Assembly (NCBI RefSeq): GCF_949628265.1
Contig: NC_088790.1
Location: forward strand, 3,910,545 to 3,974,544
DNA length: 64,000 nucleotides
DNA from: Cloeon dipterum
Taxonomy: Eukaryota; Arthropoda; Insecta; Ephemeroptera; Baetidae
Direction: 5' to 3'
This document shows positions 10,994 through 25,305 of the stretch, one piece after another. The notes beneath the pieces are model-generated. The model was not told the DNA's origin. It did no database searches and worked only from the letters and a program-made list of their open reading frames with translations. Position 1 is the first letter of the stretch. Every line of letters begins with the position of its first letter. The position numbers and the translations under genes are program-made.

Positions 10994-12119
10994 GTGAGTT
11001 GATTTTTTTTATAATTACGTCTTTAGCTTAGAATTAATAGAGGGTAATATCGGCTTCGTATTACAGAAAATTTGTGAAAATCATTTTATCTAAAAATTAG
11101 AAAAAACAGGCTTTTAGAAACTTGGCTCAAAAGTTTGCATGCTAATCAAGCGGCGAGTACATATTGAAAACCACGATTTATTTCCATATATAGGGAATTT
11201 TTCCTCAAAATTTGCAAACCATTGGGTAGATTGCAACGAGAGGGATCGAAATCTAGCGAAAAATCATTGAGAAACTAGGCAAAATCTGAAATATTACACA
11301 TTTTAGAGATAAGACTGTTGCTAAATTTCACAAACTTTCTTAAGAAAACAAGCAGCTCCAAATTTTCATAACTGTTGGCCTGTTAAGCTCTACTTTAACT
11401 ATCCTCAGGTTCTGCTTCTCTTTTAATTTCATTTATTTTTCTCTTTAGATAGCCTCCATTAAATGAACGCTTATATTTACTTCAAAAGTTAAAAGCAGCT
11501 CGTATTTACGTAGTTAGTGAAAAAATTAGGCTCCCCTTCTTCATTTGCGACATTCTCAAGCCTCGTTCATATTTTCAAAGGAAAAGAAAGTTGTTGAATG
11601 AAACACACGCGATCTCGGCGATGCTTAAAAAGCAACCCTCCACTGTGGCAACGTGTTCTGACTCTTTGATTCAGCGCTGTTGCAGAATTTTTTCCAGGAG
11701 GAGAAGTATTACAACGTTGCATTTTTTTCAACAGAATTATGCACTTTTTATTTTCCCACATACGGAAAATATTTATATCCCAAAACTACCTTTAATCCGT
11801 TTTTTTTTAGTCTTTGTGATGTTCGAAATATAAAAACAGATATTAAAATTACTGTACCACGCGGTCTAGTCTTTATTCCATTAATTGCTTTTTGCGGGTA
11901 AAATAGGGAATTTTATCACTATTATAAAAGCAAAATTGAAAACACTTCCCGCCTCAAGTTGTTGAAAATAAACTGATTTCTATATTCTCTCTTGTCAAGT
12001 TAAACAAATTTCCTGTTGACTCCAACGTGACAATTTTTCAAAATATAACTCAAATTTTGAAAATTAATTAATTGAAAAAAGCGTAAAAAGGGCAGCGTCA
12101 ACCAAAATCTGTAATCACG

Positions 12120-12320
12120 TTTTTTCTTAATTTTTTATTTCAAAAATTAAGCTAGAAAATTATGGCGCTCTTTCGTTATTTTAAAAAAGGTTTTCACGCC
12201 CAAATTTTATCTTCTATATAGTGGTCTGATTTTCAAAAACCGCACACCGCTGGAATGGTCTTAACTTCCCCTAGATAGCCAAAGCTGTCTAAAGGTGCCA
12301 ACCCTTCAACCCGTTTTATG
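12120..12320 (-). repeat. Dispersed repeat R1, inverted copy
   Basis: Contains TTTTCAAAAACCGCACACCG followed by CTTAACTTCCCCTAGATAGC. It is the reverse orientation of the GTCAAACGGTGTGCA core seen at 40045 and 63265, and lies just upstream of a second inverted copy at 12480. Confidence 0.5.
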
Positions 12321-12479
12321 CACCCTTAAAAACGTAATATGTAATATTTTACCAAATTTTGTTGTTTGCGCCTCACTAAGAAAAGAAATTTAGTGTTTAT
12401 TTATATGGCACTACTTCAAATTCATCATGGAACGTGCATACAGTCCAGAATTATGCGGCTTTTGTAAATGGAAGTTGTG

Positions 12480-12610
12480 CTGGTCTCCAAAAGGAAATCA
12501 CGTTTTTCACCGAATCTTAGTTCCTAAAATTTGGATTTACAAAAACTGCACATCGTTTCACTCGTCATGATCTCTCCTAGATAGCTGAAGGTGATAAAAC
12601 CCTTTATATT
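12480..12610 (-). repeat. Dispersed repeat R1, second inverted copy
   Basis: Contains ATTTACAAAAACTGCACATC, then CTCTCCTAGATAGCTGAAGG. The order of motifs is the same as at 53640-53835. The two copies 12120 and 12480 form a spaced direct pair. Confidence 0.55.
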
Positions 12611-15600
12611 TTAAAATCCTGAATTTTTTAGTTTTCAATATTTGATAAAATAAATCAGGCAAAACATCATTCCAGATTTTGACTTGTTTAACCTCATTTT
12701 TCCCTCTCTACAAGAAGCCAATATCAAAATTAAAAATTCATTGTATTCATTTTCAAATTTCAGTTACATTTCCCACCACTTAGAGGTCAACAGGAAAGTT
12801 GTTCCACTTGACGAGACGAGTTCAACAAAGTCAGAATTTTTGTTCTATGACCAATACCCGTAAAAGTGAGTAAGTCAGGGTTTTCGGTCAAATAAGGCCT
12901 CTAGTTTCTGTAAAAAATTTGATGAAAATCCTCAAACCTCTGCCAGAACTTGTTTTTTCTACGAGCTACATAATAATTTGTTTCGCCATAAACGCCAGAA
13001 AATTTAAAACGCTGACATTTTGCTGGCAAAGCTTTTCAGGCAGCCCTTTTTATCAAATTTCTTTACGCTGCCTTGCATTTCCACGCTGGGAAATTACTCA
13101 TTTCAAGCCTGCGAACCATTGAGCACACACACAAAATATGTCACGAGGCGTAACTGACGCAGCATATTGACTTGAAACTATCAAGCAATTTTGAGCTCGC
13201 GTTCAGTGGGCCTTTGTAAACGCTCTGCTGACAGGCTCACGCAAATTGATTGGTTTCGCCGAGCACCTAACCGGTTGGTTTGGAAAATATGACAAAGAGA
13301 GCAACTAGCTGGAGTTGAACAAGTGAGCAGGCGCGCTTGAGCATTAATTACGCTTTGCCGCAAGTGCATTGCAGCTGGGAAACTGGTTCTTTTAAATTAG
13401 ATTAAAAATATACAGACTGTTGTTTACGACGTGACTCCATATTCCTCATATTCCTAAATTTAATATCGCATGGATTTCAACAAGATATGCTGTTTTCATT
13501 TCCTTTCCTTATTTTGTTCGTGCTGATTTTACCTTCTGCGTATCGTGACACAGTTCCGGCTATCGAATTTAAATTTACACTCTCAAATTTTCAAACACGA
13601 AGCAGAGCTGACTCATCCCTGGATTTGTCAAACTTTGATTTTTTCAATTACTTTTCTGATCTGCAATAAACATTTTGGTGGTTAGGAGGTCTTGAACAAT
13701 TCTTCTCTTTTATAAGACAGAATTAACAGTTTAAGAGAATTGACTTGAAGAACAATTAAAATTAGAAAAGAATTTACCCGAATGAACCGGGTCCTTCTCA
13801 ATTAAACGGCTCGTGTGTCCGGCGAAAACTAATTTAAATTCAAAATCTCTCTCTGTTGCATTAACGAATTTCTAACAAATATCGTCTAACAATCATTAGT
13901 AACAATACCCTAGACCAAAGGTGAAAAAGGAGTGGGCGCTCGGCTCCGCACCAACTACAACATAATACTGTCTTATTGATTCTCATCTAGTCATAATACA
14001 AATACAGTACAATAAAATAAAATTGAACCTCTAAGATTTTTCTGCTATTTGTTATCTCAATTCCGTAGTAGATAAGGCTAGATTTTCTGTTTGCTGGCAC
14101 AGTCAGGAAGTAAAATTTAAAAAAAAATAAATAAAATAAACGTTCAATTATTACCTCCGTATCCATGCAGCGCTGGTTTTGTTTTCCCTCCGACCGAACT
14201 TTTTTTTAATTTAACTATTAAAATAATGTTTTAAAATAATTTTTATTCGGAACAGGCATCATTCCCAAGGTAAACCGTTAAAATTGGAATAGTTAATTCA
14301 GCTTCAATTTAACAAAAACTTTTGTTAGTTTTAAATAGAGAAATAAAATCTATAAATTATTTTCCTAGATCGTGCTGCCAATAATTGAACATCCTTTAAG
14401 CATTCTACTTGTTTCCGTCACCACAGTATAAGGAAAAATAAAACAAGAATGCATATACAGATACATAGATGATGCAAAAAAATTTCAAGCATACATTGCT
14501 TTAATTTCCAAAATGTAATTTTTCGTGATCATTTATCAAACGGCTCGAAAACTTCTGTGAAATAGCCTATTTCACAACTATTTTTGTATTGCGCAGACGA
14601 TTACTCGCTTCGTTTGGCGGAAAAAGACAGACAGGAAACTTGGCTTGCATGCACTCTGCTTGATAACAGACTGCTGTTTCGTGTCACCGACAAAGTGGCA
14701 TTTTACGAGGTCGTCGCAGGGTGACATTGCACTCTCTTTATATATAATTATACGCGCGCGCGCCCGCATGCCACCTAAGCATAAATAACGTTTCAAACCC
14801 CTTATTACCAATATACGCGGCGGCGATGTCTGCTGCTGCTGCTGGAGGGTCAAGAGGCGAAATGTGCGAAGTACGAAATCTGGGTCGATCAATTCCACGG
14901 CTCTGCTGGCGCAAAAATAATTTAAGATTTGCTCGTTAAGAGGATTAAAAATAAGATAAGAGACACTAAGTGGCATAAATTAAGACCTAATGATGCGGCT
15001 ATCGGAGAGGAGTCCTCCGTGATATATTGCAAAGAGAGTTGGAGTTGCTCCAACTCACCCATATGGGTATATACCTGCTGTAGATTAATTAATCATTTTT
15101 ATATTGACGTTCCTTGCAAAAAGACGTGAAAATAAATTTGCTCGCTGCGTCAAAGGAGGCAATAAAGCTGTAGTAAGAAGCTGTTCCTTTTCAAGATGGC
15201 AGAGACATGAAATATAAATTGCAAGCAAAGAGTTCGAAAATAAAATTCTAGTACCCGAGAGAAAAGGCTAAAACGATGAAGAGAATGAAACTTACTTTTA
15301 ACGAGGATAAACATTATCAAAATTTGTTTACAAATATGAATTTCAAACGCTTCAGCCGTTCTTGACATCCTTATTTTCTTTATGTTTTGGCTTTTAACAT
15401 AATCATCCCTTGCAACAGCAGCTTTTCCGTTCGCTGAGAGAATTGGGATGTAGCCCCTTTTAGTGCTATTACTGTAGTGATTTCCGCCATTAGCAAGATA
15501 AACGCTTGAATTGTTTTTGATAGCCGGGCGAACGAAGTACAGGCCACAGTTCATTGGCTTCCCTTTTCAGCTCCTCAGGGAGGCGAATGTGGTGTAATGT

Positions 15601-18600
15601 GCGAGAAGAGAAATGCTATTATGCCGAAGTGTTGCTGAAATAACGTGGGCCGTGCGGATTTCGTTGCAACGGAACACGAGATAAATGAAAAATAAGTGAG
15701 AGCGCCGGCTTTATAAACGTGAGTAAAGTGATAAAAAGCTATTAGAGTAATTAGTTAAAACTGTTCAGTCCATGTTATTATGATCATCTCAGAAGATTAT
15801 TTATATGCACGCTGTCATTCGTCATTCACAACAATATCTAGTCTCTTTCTTAATTTAAAATTAAAAAAAAACAAGAAGCCAACCAAACGGACGTTGAAAA
15901 AGCGTGTTTTTTAGACATGACACACCCTGGAATTTGCTTAATATTGCCCAGATTTCGAGAAGATTTGATGTTAGCATGATTAATGATTAATCATTAATAT
16001 TTTTGAGAGGTAGCGGATCGGATTGGAAGTCATCCCCTACCTATTCGGGGGTTGTTTTATAGGCTGAATTTATTTTGCTCGAAACATTAAGTTCCTAGGG
16101 TTGATTCTTGTTTTCACCATCTGGACTTATTTTGCTTTATCTTGCTTCGTTTATCACGGAAGCAAAGGTCCCACAATGCACATGGTAATTTTTCCTTCCT
16201 TTGACAAGAAAAATATACACGAGATTAAACATTAGAACTTGAAAAACACTCAGTTGCTAAGTTCATTCGGAAATTTCTTACTCTACAATCATCGTTGAGC
16301 GTCAGTGAGTTATTTTTAATAAGAGTATATATACATAGTGATAATTTTTTATTTTACCTTATCATCGTTTCGCTCACAATCAATTCTTCTAGATAAGCCA
16401 ATAATAAGCCATAAAAATTGCAGTCAAGGAAAACGTGCGTGTTTTCCCATAAGATCTCAGTGAATAGCGAACGTTATCGCAGGACACAAGCAATTTAGAG
16501 CCCTTTTGTTTTATGACTTATGCATCCAGTCAAAAGTTCCACGGAATCAATATCATGATGAATCCTATCAAACTCAAGAATAAAAAGAGCCAAATATCAG
16601 AAAATTATTTCATAAAACGTGCAAAAGCGTGGCTGTTCTCAATAAACTAAAGACTTGAAGCAATTAACATATAATTTCACGGGTACACGCATTTCTCCTA
16701 CTTTCATTCCACGATAATCCCAGACAGTTTTAAGCTCTAATCAAGCGCCACGTTTGTAGACATGTGGTTTTTAACAAACCACAAGTCTGGCCTGACCGTG
16801 AAAGCGAAATTCAGCCTCATATATGCTATTTTCTCTTCATGCAGGCACCATGCACACGGGCTAAAATATTAATTATTCAAGACCGCTAGAAAGTCACTTC
16901 AAAACTACTGTAAATTTATTTTTTAAACCATTTGTTTCCTAGTAAAAGCAAAAAATATAAAAAAATCTGCGAAGAGTGCAAAAATTATTTTTGTTTTTAT
17001 TTCGATTCCTCAGTTTGCGATCTATCCAACGGGGTGCGAATTTTGAGGAAAAACTGCCTAAATTGTGAAATAAATCGTGGTTTTACAATAAGGAGACAAA
17101 CTTTTCAGCTCTTTCCCAATGTTACTGCAAATTTAAGGTAGAGGCAAAAACATTTTGCAGATTAAAATCCATTTTAAAATAAGTTTTGTCTTTTCTATCG
17201 AATTTATTTAAGTTATTCTCGACATTACCCAACAATCCCTGCAGATGAAATGAAAATGGTTCTAATGCGAGACAATTAAATCCATTTAGAGCAAACCATG
17301 GAATTAGATTATTTAAATTAATTCAAATTAGTAGGTTCAGCACAAAATTAACTTGACCTCACTCCATAAAGGCAATAAAGAGTCATTATGCCGCTCTACC
17401 GATCCTGGCGCCGTATTTTCACTGCTCTTTTACGCGCGTTAACAAGTTAACGTGCTCATGCTATCTCTTTACATTCGCTGGCTGTAAGCAATCTAAATTT
17501 AATCGACATGGTATTTTGTATCCTGAAGCAACACCGCTTTACATGTCAGGGCTATCGTTGGCGTCGCTGCTGAATTCATGTGAATAATTCAATAAATACA
17601 TACGGGATAACAAATGAGAGCGTGTTATGTACTTACCCGCGGTTGGGAGACTGCAAATCATGATAGATGCTTTGAATTGGCAACGCGGGTCACGCTACAA
17701 TATTATGCTTTGCAAGAGCAGGTGGCGCGCTGATTGCATTGAAGCGCACAACATAAATAGCACCTGCGTTTCTAGTCACGAGATCGATTTTCCACACACG
17801 AATCGCAATTCACGCCTCCGCAGTCTTATTTGGGGAAGCAAAAACGTTAAAAAAAAGCTCAACAAATAGAAGGCTTAAAGCACTTCAAAGCCTCCTTTGT
17901 ATCCAAGGATTATTCCGAGAGCACAGAAAGTGCTTTTACGTCATGCTTTAGAGGCAACTCGAATTTGCCAAATGCCAAAAAGCTCTCTGTCTAAAGCACA
18001 AATTTTCATATTCGCGGTGCATATAATTGAGAGGAAGGCCCTCGACAAGGCTAGGGCTTCCGACCCAAAATAAAATTTAATGCCAGACCCGGCAACCTTC
18101 CAAATCTCATTCTTTACACTTCGGTACTTGACGGTTCCTGCCACCACCAACTTCTCGACACGTTTTCACAAGGCAACTATCGACAGAAAAAAATTTTGCG
18201 CCAGCTTCGCACAAAATAGCAAAAGGCGGAGAGCGATGTTGACGAAAATCGTCTCTTTATGAGAGACGCTAACTGACGCGGTGCGAAGGTGCAAATAGCT
18301 TTCACCCAAAAGGAGCCATCCCTTGTAAAAGAGAAAAAATCGCTTTCTTTGTGTGGTTTCTACTCGGCACATGCCAAAAATAAAAACGAAGTAGGGCGTT
18401 TCACGTGAGATTTGATAGGCTGCTGAACACCTTTTCTGGTTTTATCGGTGTCAAAATAACCAAGTTTCAGAATAATTCTTCACTCAAAGAATGCATTGCA
18501 AAAATAGGACTTTTTTGGTAACACGTCGTTACAACGAAGACAAAGTCCGGTTTTTTCTTCAACAACAAAGTTTTCCGGAAAATTGGAGTGGACTCTGGAG

Positions 18601-18685
18601 AAACAGGCCTCTTGGCGTTCACAATAATGAGAGTTTCTCAAGCGCTATATATATAGGACATAAAACTTTGTGCCAAAAGATGCTC

Positions 18686-19261
18686 TGTGGAGGCATCAGC
18701 CGCGTAATTTTAGGCGGCAGATAGCCGAATTTTGGCTCGGTGGCGGCGGCTGACGAAATTTGATGCCCAAAGAGCCGCAGACCAATTTCTTCCTTTGTCG
18801 ACTTTTTGACAGGCGGCTGACGTGGCTTACACAGCTCGGTCAAATCCACGGTGGCTGAAAAAAATAGTATGTAAATCAAAATTGCACGATTGGTTGATTT
18901 TAACATGCGGAACAGGCTGGGGTCACCCCTGAGGCCAGAAAAGACCATCAGAATAGGTAAAAATCAAACCCTGGAGTTAGGGTAGCCGTCAAGTGATCGA
19001 AATAGTTCAATTTCTGGAAGTCTTGATTTAAGGCTGAGCCAAATATTCTGCCCGGCGGCGGCTGGCCATTTTCACCGGCTGGCGGCTGGCCATTTTCACT
19101 GGCTGGCGGCTGGCACGGCTGAAAAATTTTTAAACATGAAATTTGATGGTGCATAACGGCCTGAAAGGCCGGTAGACATTTTTTCTCCTGCACTTTTTAA
19201 TTTTTGACCCTTTTTCACCGGCAGCTGGCGCGGCGCAGCGCGGCTGGCTCAGACATCTATA
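18686..19261. mobile_element. hAT-like MITE, copy B, interrupted by another repeat
   Basis: The left end (GGCATCAGCCGCG at about 18692) and the right end (GGCTGGCTCAGACATCTATA) match copy A. The inner right half carries the shared text GATGGTGCATAACGGCCTGA and GCGGCGCAGCGCGGCTGG. The middle (about 18850-19015) is foreign and contains R3 in minus orientation. A short unit close to GGCTGGCGGCTGGCCATTTTC is repeated in tandem near 19078-19110. Confidence 0.65.
18888..19010 (-). repeat. Dispersed repeat R3, copy 2, nested in the MITE
   Basis: On the minus strand it reads TACCCTAACTCCAGGGTTTG, then TTACCTATTCTGATGGTC, then GGCCTCAGGGGTGACC. This matches 43405-43490 in order, so the R3 insertion is younger than the MITE that hosts it. 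Confidence 0.55.
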
Positions 19262-20101
19262 CCTCATTCTTATCACTTTACTTGATTCAAGTGAACTATT
19301 ATTTAAAAAAAAACTCACGCAAAGGCAGATGATACAGTTCCCTGTTGTACCATTGGTGCTAAAACTTGCTCTAATTCATTCGTTAAAGCTTCCGCACACA
19401 TGCCCAGCGTAATAATTGTGTCATTGTTACTTGAGAGCTTTTGAATTACACTGGAGAATTCTCTTTCTCTTTGCCGTACCTTCCGTGCTCGTTCCCACCT
19501 CTCTCTTAAATCAACTAGTCGACAATATTACCTATTATTACCTAAGGGATGTAATTTGCATAACCTCACAATCCTGTCAGTGCGGCGCACACCTCGTAAC
19601 GACCACGCACTGCGCTTGCTCTTGAGAGAAACTTGACCCTTTCCATTGTGACGATTGCATAAATAAATTAGACGGCCAGAAGAGAAAACACGCGGGGAAC
19701 GCCAAATTGCCAGCACTCGCAGCGAGCACCCGTTTCAGTCCTGCAAAATGTTATGTACTGCGTACTTTCGAGGCGACCGGAAAATTGCTGGGACACGCTC
19801 GGCCAGTACGTATATCTTTTTTTATTGTCATTATTTGGCGTCGAGATTTTCCGCACGCGTGACTCTGCTTTCCCTTTCTGCGAGCGGCCCTTCGCGTAAG
19901 CGGGGTAAACGCCAACCGCGCTGCTTTCATTTGCATTAAATTTGAATAAAAGCGTGTGTTGCACACGATTTTACTGCTCTGTCTGGTTCACGAGCGACTT
20001 GTCATTGCGACATGCACTGTGAAGCCAAAATGAATGGTGACCCAAAATATTAATACACTGTCAACAAGCAGGCTGTACAAACAATTCGTTGTGTCTAATG
20101 C

Positions 20102-20485
20102 TTTAAGTGGATCGATACAGGGCCACAACTGAAAATTATTTTAACTGTTGAATTCAATAAACAATTTTTTTTAAATTAAAAATTGGCCTTGCTGAGTAAA
20201 AATTCAATTTTTTTTAAATTTTCTCCAAAATTTCTTGCGCTTGACCACATTTTCTGGGCAGATTTTCGATTACCCTCATCGAGATGTGTCCAACAGCGTA
20301 TGAAACCTTTTAGGGAAACACTTTGTTGTGAAATAAAATCAGATTTCGAGTAAAAGGAGACAGTTCTCACCATTTTAAAGACATGATAACTTTGCAGCCT
20401 GTTTACTCAAAATTTTACTCTGCTACTTAATTTAAATAGTTTAAGTTGCCAGTCAATTTTGGCCTCAACTGAATTCTAAGGGATG
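20102..20485 (+). repeat. Dispersed repeat R2, copy 1
   Basis: A run of shared motifs with 41446-41705: TTTAAGTGGATCGATACAGG near the left end, CCAACAGCGTATGA, GGAGACAGTTCTCACCATTT, then TTTGCAGC. It is diverged but collinear along about 260-380 bp. No coding capacity was seen. Confidence 0.6.
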
Positions 20486-23400
20486 ATGAGTTTAAACATT
20501 TGCAAAAAGCATTTTCTATGATTTCGCCTCTATAATTTTCATTTGACTTAATTCTCTCTTACGTCGTAGCATACATAACCGAGAATAAATAAAGAGTTGG
20601 GAAAAATTCTGACGTTTCTATCTTAGAGTGGCTGGAAAATAATGTGGGAGCTTCCCGGCAACCTGCAAGACAGGTCACTTTTGCTCCCCACTCGTCGCAG
20701 CAGATGACAAGTCAATTGACAAACGCGCTAGAATAAGATCAATTTCACCATTCCATTTCACGCCTTCTTTTAAAAATGAAAAAAGGAGTCAGATTTCAAG
20801 AAAATTCGCATTTTTTTTATCTGCTCAGCAAGACGAATCGAATGATGGGCAATTTTAATCCTTTTGGAAATTTGTTGATTTTTCAAACATTTTCTTTAAC
20901 AAAATCACATGCTTGCAAGTACAGATTTAATTTTTACTCGGACAGTTTTCATAATAACCAAGCTTGTTTTCGTTATTTCAAATTTTTATGCGTGCAAAAA
21001 CAAGTTAATTTTGTAAACGACTTTTCCGTGAAATTGGTGAAATTTTTTATGATAAAATCTTCCTCTGAAACCGCACCATTTTGCTATCGTAAAACGTTTA
21101 TCGCCGCAGCTGTGCTTGAACGTGAGCGTTGAGTAATGCATCGGGTCGTTAGTGGCAATAATAGACTCATTTTTCAATCCCTCCACTTTATCACACCGAC
21201 TCTTCTTCCGCCCGCACTTTCCAGATTTTTCCACACAAGCTGCTGTGAATAAAAAATTTCCAAATAAAATGTTTCGTCTCGTATCCATTAACCAGGCAGG
21301 CCGAATTGTCAGGAACCGTGACCCAGTCTTTTTATCGTGCTCCACTCTCAGCCGGCGAGCCAACTGAATAATTAATGCCTCACTCGCTTTATGGCCAGCT
21401 GAAAAAAAAGTCGAAAGTGTGCAGGCGATGGGAAAGTGGATAGCCTCTATATAGGGAACGTTTTCGCTTTTTTGGGGGTCGCGTGTGGTGTGTGTCTGAT
21501 GTATCTTTCCCGCGCGTTAACGCGTGTTTTGTCACCGAATGGAATTCCCACTATTTTAATTTGACAAGCATCGAGTGCCTTTAAAAAGAATGACATCTTA
21601 CAATTAGGTGTTGTATTTGTACATCCTGATTTGGGTTCAAATTTAATTTAATGCAGAGCTTTACAGACCAACAATTAAGAACAGTTTATCTTTACAATGT
21701 GCAATAATTCACAATAATGAAGTCAAGTACCGAAGAATCTGTTAAATTTCACATTTTGCTTAATTTCTCCAAAAATTAAATACATAGATTGTTCGCTTAA
21801 TCGCGATCTATTCCGTTGCGATCAATCAAAGAATAAACTAATTATGTATGAGATTGATTTTCCTTTTCCGTGAAATAAATCAGGATTTATTGCATGGAGA
21901 GACAGAGCTCATTGCATCAAAACATTGTAGTTGATTTTCTCAAAAATTTTAATGACATAACTTTGGAAAATTTCAGTTCTTTCTCAAATTACACAAGGCA
22001 TACATATTTTAGGCAACGATAGAGACGATTTTTGCCAAGTTTCCATTAAAAAGAGCGTAAAATAATGTTTTAATTAGGCTTTGTAAAGAAGAAAACAGTT
22101 TAATACGAGGATTTGAGCTGCTCTTTTATCTTTTTATAAGAGGTGGAATCACAAACGCCAGTAAAGAAAGGATTTACTACATTTTTACTTCCACATTCTG
22201 GCGCACTTTAGAATAACAAAAGAAGTATAAATATTCTCTAGCGTAGATGTGGCTGATTAAAATTGTAAAAGCGTATATTTAGAGACGCTCGCACATTCTC
22301 TCCACTTTTATTATTCGCAGCCTGATCGTTTTAAATGGTAAGAAGACAATTTGCCAAGTTGAGAGGCTGCCAAATCACCAGACTGCTCCGCCGTTTTAGA
22401 GATTAAAACGTCTATATGTTAAAAATGTGAATTTTACAATGCGCTGTAAAGGTTATTAATGGGAAGCAGGGCAACGGAATAAATAGCCCGTCGGCTTTAT
22501 TTGACGAGCGTCATCATTTTATTCCCAGACTTTTCTGGCTGCCACGGCGAATAAAAAGACTGTTCCTTAATAATTAGTGTGTCTGCTGCCGTCTGCGTCT
22601 CTTCACATTGCTTTGTCAACCACGACAAAAAGGGTATTTGTGAAGTTGTGTCTTGAGTTTTTCCCCTTTCAAGTTGTCTCGTGTGTATTCAACAGACTCC
22701 TTTTCTCCATTTTGCGAAGTGAATAATAAAAACGATATTAATTTGTGAATCTTTCGCTTGGTGTGCCACCGAATTTCTCGATCCCTTGAGTCCTCTTATG
22801 AATTTGAATTAATCTAACAAAGAGCTTTGCTTGCGTGAGATGCCATTTGCAGCACCCGCAGTGGCAAATTTGAATAAGCCAGGGCATTGACCCAAATAAA
22901 AACGGATTCAGCTGCGCTACGAGCTGGAAGGGAAATTGGAACTCGCGCAATGGCAAAGTTTGTGAATGGATCGGCAGGAGATTTACTCTCCTAGTCCATT
23001 GGATATAGCACACACGTGCTGAGCTTTCTTCTATCCTCTAGCACTCCACCGTAAAAAACCCAATCACTATTGATTTTGTGGAAAGAAAGAAAGAAAGTCT
23101 TATCTGTTGCATATGGTTATCAGGCAGGCTTTTAAACTAATGCAATTGTGTTTTTTTTCTTAAAATGAGCATCTTATTTACTGAATTGTGAGAAAATGAT
23201 TAACCCACTTCCTAAATTAAAGTTGCTTGCTCCATATTCTAGTGCGTACCAATTTAAATCAGATAAAATCCAACCCAAACTACCACCCTTTACCTTTTTT
23301 CGTGAATGGAAAAGTTAAAAATCGAAATTTGGTTGGAATGATGTCATCCAAAGCCCTTCAGTTCTTTAGATTTGGCGGTGACGTAGTAGGAAAAATCGAC

Positions 23401-24017
23401 AAATCGATGATTTCGAGTTAACCTTCGATAATTTGTGAACTGTTCTCTTCACCATTTCAGAGAGCTTAAAATTTTACATGAACTGAAATGTAAAATGCAA
23501 TATTTTGAGAATGATTTTGCTCAATTTTTTTAATCGTAAAATTTACTATCTTTTTATTATGGAGATAGAAAATTGTTGTTCGCCCCAAATAAAATGAAGT
23601 TTTAGGTATAGAGTCAGGAACTAAAAAAAATCAATTATTTATTCCAATTTGGAGCGGAGATAGAATAAATATAAAAATAACGAGTTTTAAATTTCACGTT
23701 TCTTCGGGTGCCGGTTGCAATTAGAGCCACAAAGCTATCTAGAGAAACTTTCATAGGAAATATGTTTTTTGATATCATTATATCAACATATGTAAAATCA
23801 AAATGGGTGGCACGTACTTTACTTTTAAATTCGCATAAATCCTATCGTTAAAACACCCTTAAATTTAAATCTCATCCCCTTCGAGAGTGAAACGTAATTA
23901 TCTGCACCATCATGATTACCATAATTAGGGCCTTTAGGCTGTTATGCAATCTCCAACTGATCACGCTCTCGGCATTTATCATTTTAACCCCAGAATAAAC
24001 CGCCCTCGACAAAGTCT

Positions 24018-24037
24018 CGCCCGCCCGCCCGCCCGCC
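24018..24037. repeat. Tetranucleotide microsatellite (CCCG)n
   Basis: About five perfect units of CCCG in an otherwise AT-rich intron. Confidence 0.85.
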
Positions 24038-24321
24038 ACATAGCGTAAGCTTCGTTCCATTAGGCCGCATTAATTAAATTCAGCGCCTCGTTGCAGCACT
24101 CGCCGAATGGGCGGGTCTGATTATGCATGCAACAGAGCTGAGATTTCGTCACACTAGCCAAAACAAAGGAAAATCCTTTCTAAAGAGAGCACGCCACTAG
24201 CCCTTTTATAATGCAGTTTTATTTCGTGGAACGTGACAATCACTAATGGCATCATACACCAAGGGTCCCTCGAGCTCAGAACCGCACGTCGCGCGGATTG
24301 CCGTTTCTCGGGACCCGGCTG

Positions 24322-24342
24322 CGAACGAACGAACGAACGAAC
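24322..24342. repeat. Tetranucleotide microsatellite (GAAC)n
   Basis: About five perfect units of GAAC in a locally GC-rich patch of the Mctp upstream intron. Confidence 0.85.
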
Positions 24343-24974
24343 CACGGAACCAGCAGACACACGAGCGCGTCCTATTTTGATGTATAAATAAATGAGCACC
24401 GCTGAACGCTTTGTGCCGCCGCTGCGCAACGACTCTCGTGAGAAATTATTTTTACTCATCCTCACTTTGGGCGCCTCGTGCGTGTACACAAAATTTCACG
24501 ACCATCCGTTAGGCGTTTTATGGCAAACCATTATTTCGATTCAACTGTCCGGCAAATTTGACGCCGTTTAAAGCCGACCTGTCAACACATCCGCTGCGCA
24601 TATCCTCTCCCCCAACACCAATTCAGAGCGATAGTTGCATTCTATAGACGTCGTTTGACGTATTACTTACAATTTGCACCCGACGGGGTGGCTATTGTGC
24701 GTGCGAAAGCCACAGTTCCAATTGAATCTGTCGTTTATCGATTTCAACAGCATATTGTGTGTCGCAGATAACAAGCAGCGGAGGCAGCATCTTGTCTTGC
24801 TCGCTTCGCTGATGCGCTATTCATAACATTATTTGCATCTATCTGCTCCACTGGGAAATTCACACTTTTTGGGGGAATAGAGGCATGTCAAATGTCTTCC
24901 CAACAGAGTTTCTCACCACTGAAATATCTCATTGGTACAAAGTTATAAAAAATCTCCTTTGAGATTGATTTAAA

Positions 24975-25305
24975 GTAAAAAAGGAATTTCAATTTTCACA
25001 GTACCTATCGATTGCTGAGGGTTGAGTTAGGTTAGGCAGCCGGTTCACTCATTAGAAAAGTGCCGAAAATTGGAGAACACTTATAAACCATCACTATTTA
25101 AGCGGTTTTTTAGTCTGAATTAACTTGTAAAAGGGCCACCAGAACGCTGGCAACCAATCAGAGAAGGGATGAGCTATGCTCTGATTGGCACAAGATCGAG
25201 ACAGCAGCGCCACAGCGACAGCAAACGGAAAGTCTAGCTACTGCTTCATTACGTTACCACCGATTTTCAGCACATTGTATAAAATTTTAGGAATCGATTT
25301 TTAAT
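24975..25305. mobile_element. Foldback element, copy 3 (partly deleted)
   Basis: The left arm resembles the intact copy at 51086: GAGTTAGGTTAGGCAGCCG, then GTGCCGAAAATTGG, then CCAATCAGAGAAGGGA, then the centre GAGACAGCAGCGCCACAGCG. The right arm is mostly deleted but keeps ACCACCGATTTTCAG and AGGAATCGATTTTT. Confidence 0.65.

Noticed and set aside
10625-11002. 125-codon open frame as the coding N-terminus of Mctp
   Set aside because: Its frame at the donor is phase 0, and splicing to 27082 then hits a stop after a few codons. Composition is that of a GC-rich leader.
13487-13669. 60-codon frame with a signal-peptide-like start (MLFSFPFLILFVLILPS)
   Set aside because: The hydrophobic run comes from T-rich intron sequence. 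No homolog, cleavage processing sites or splice context was seen.
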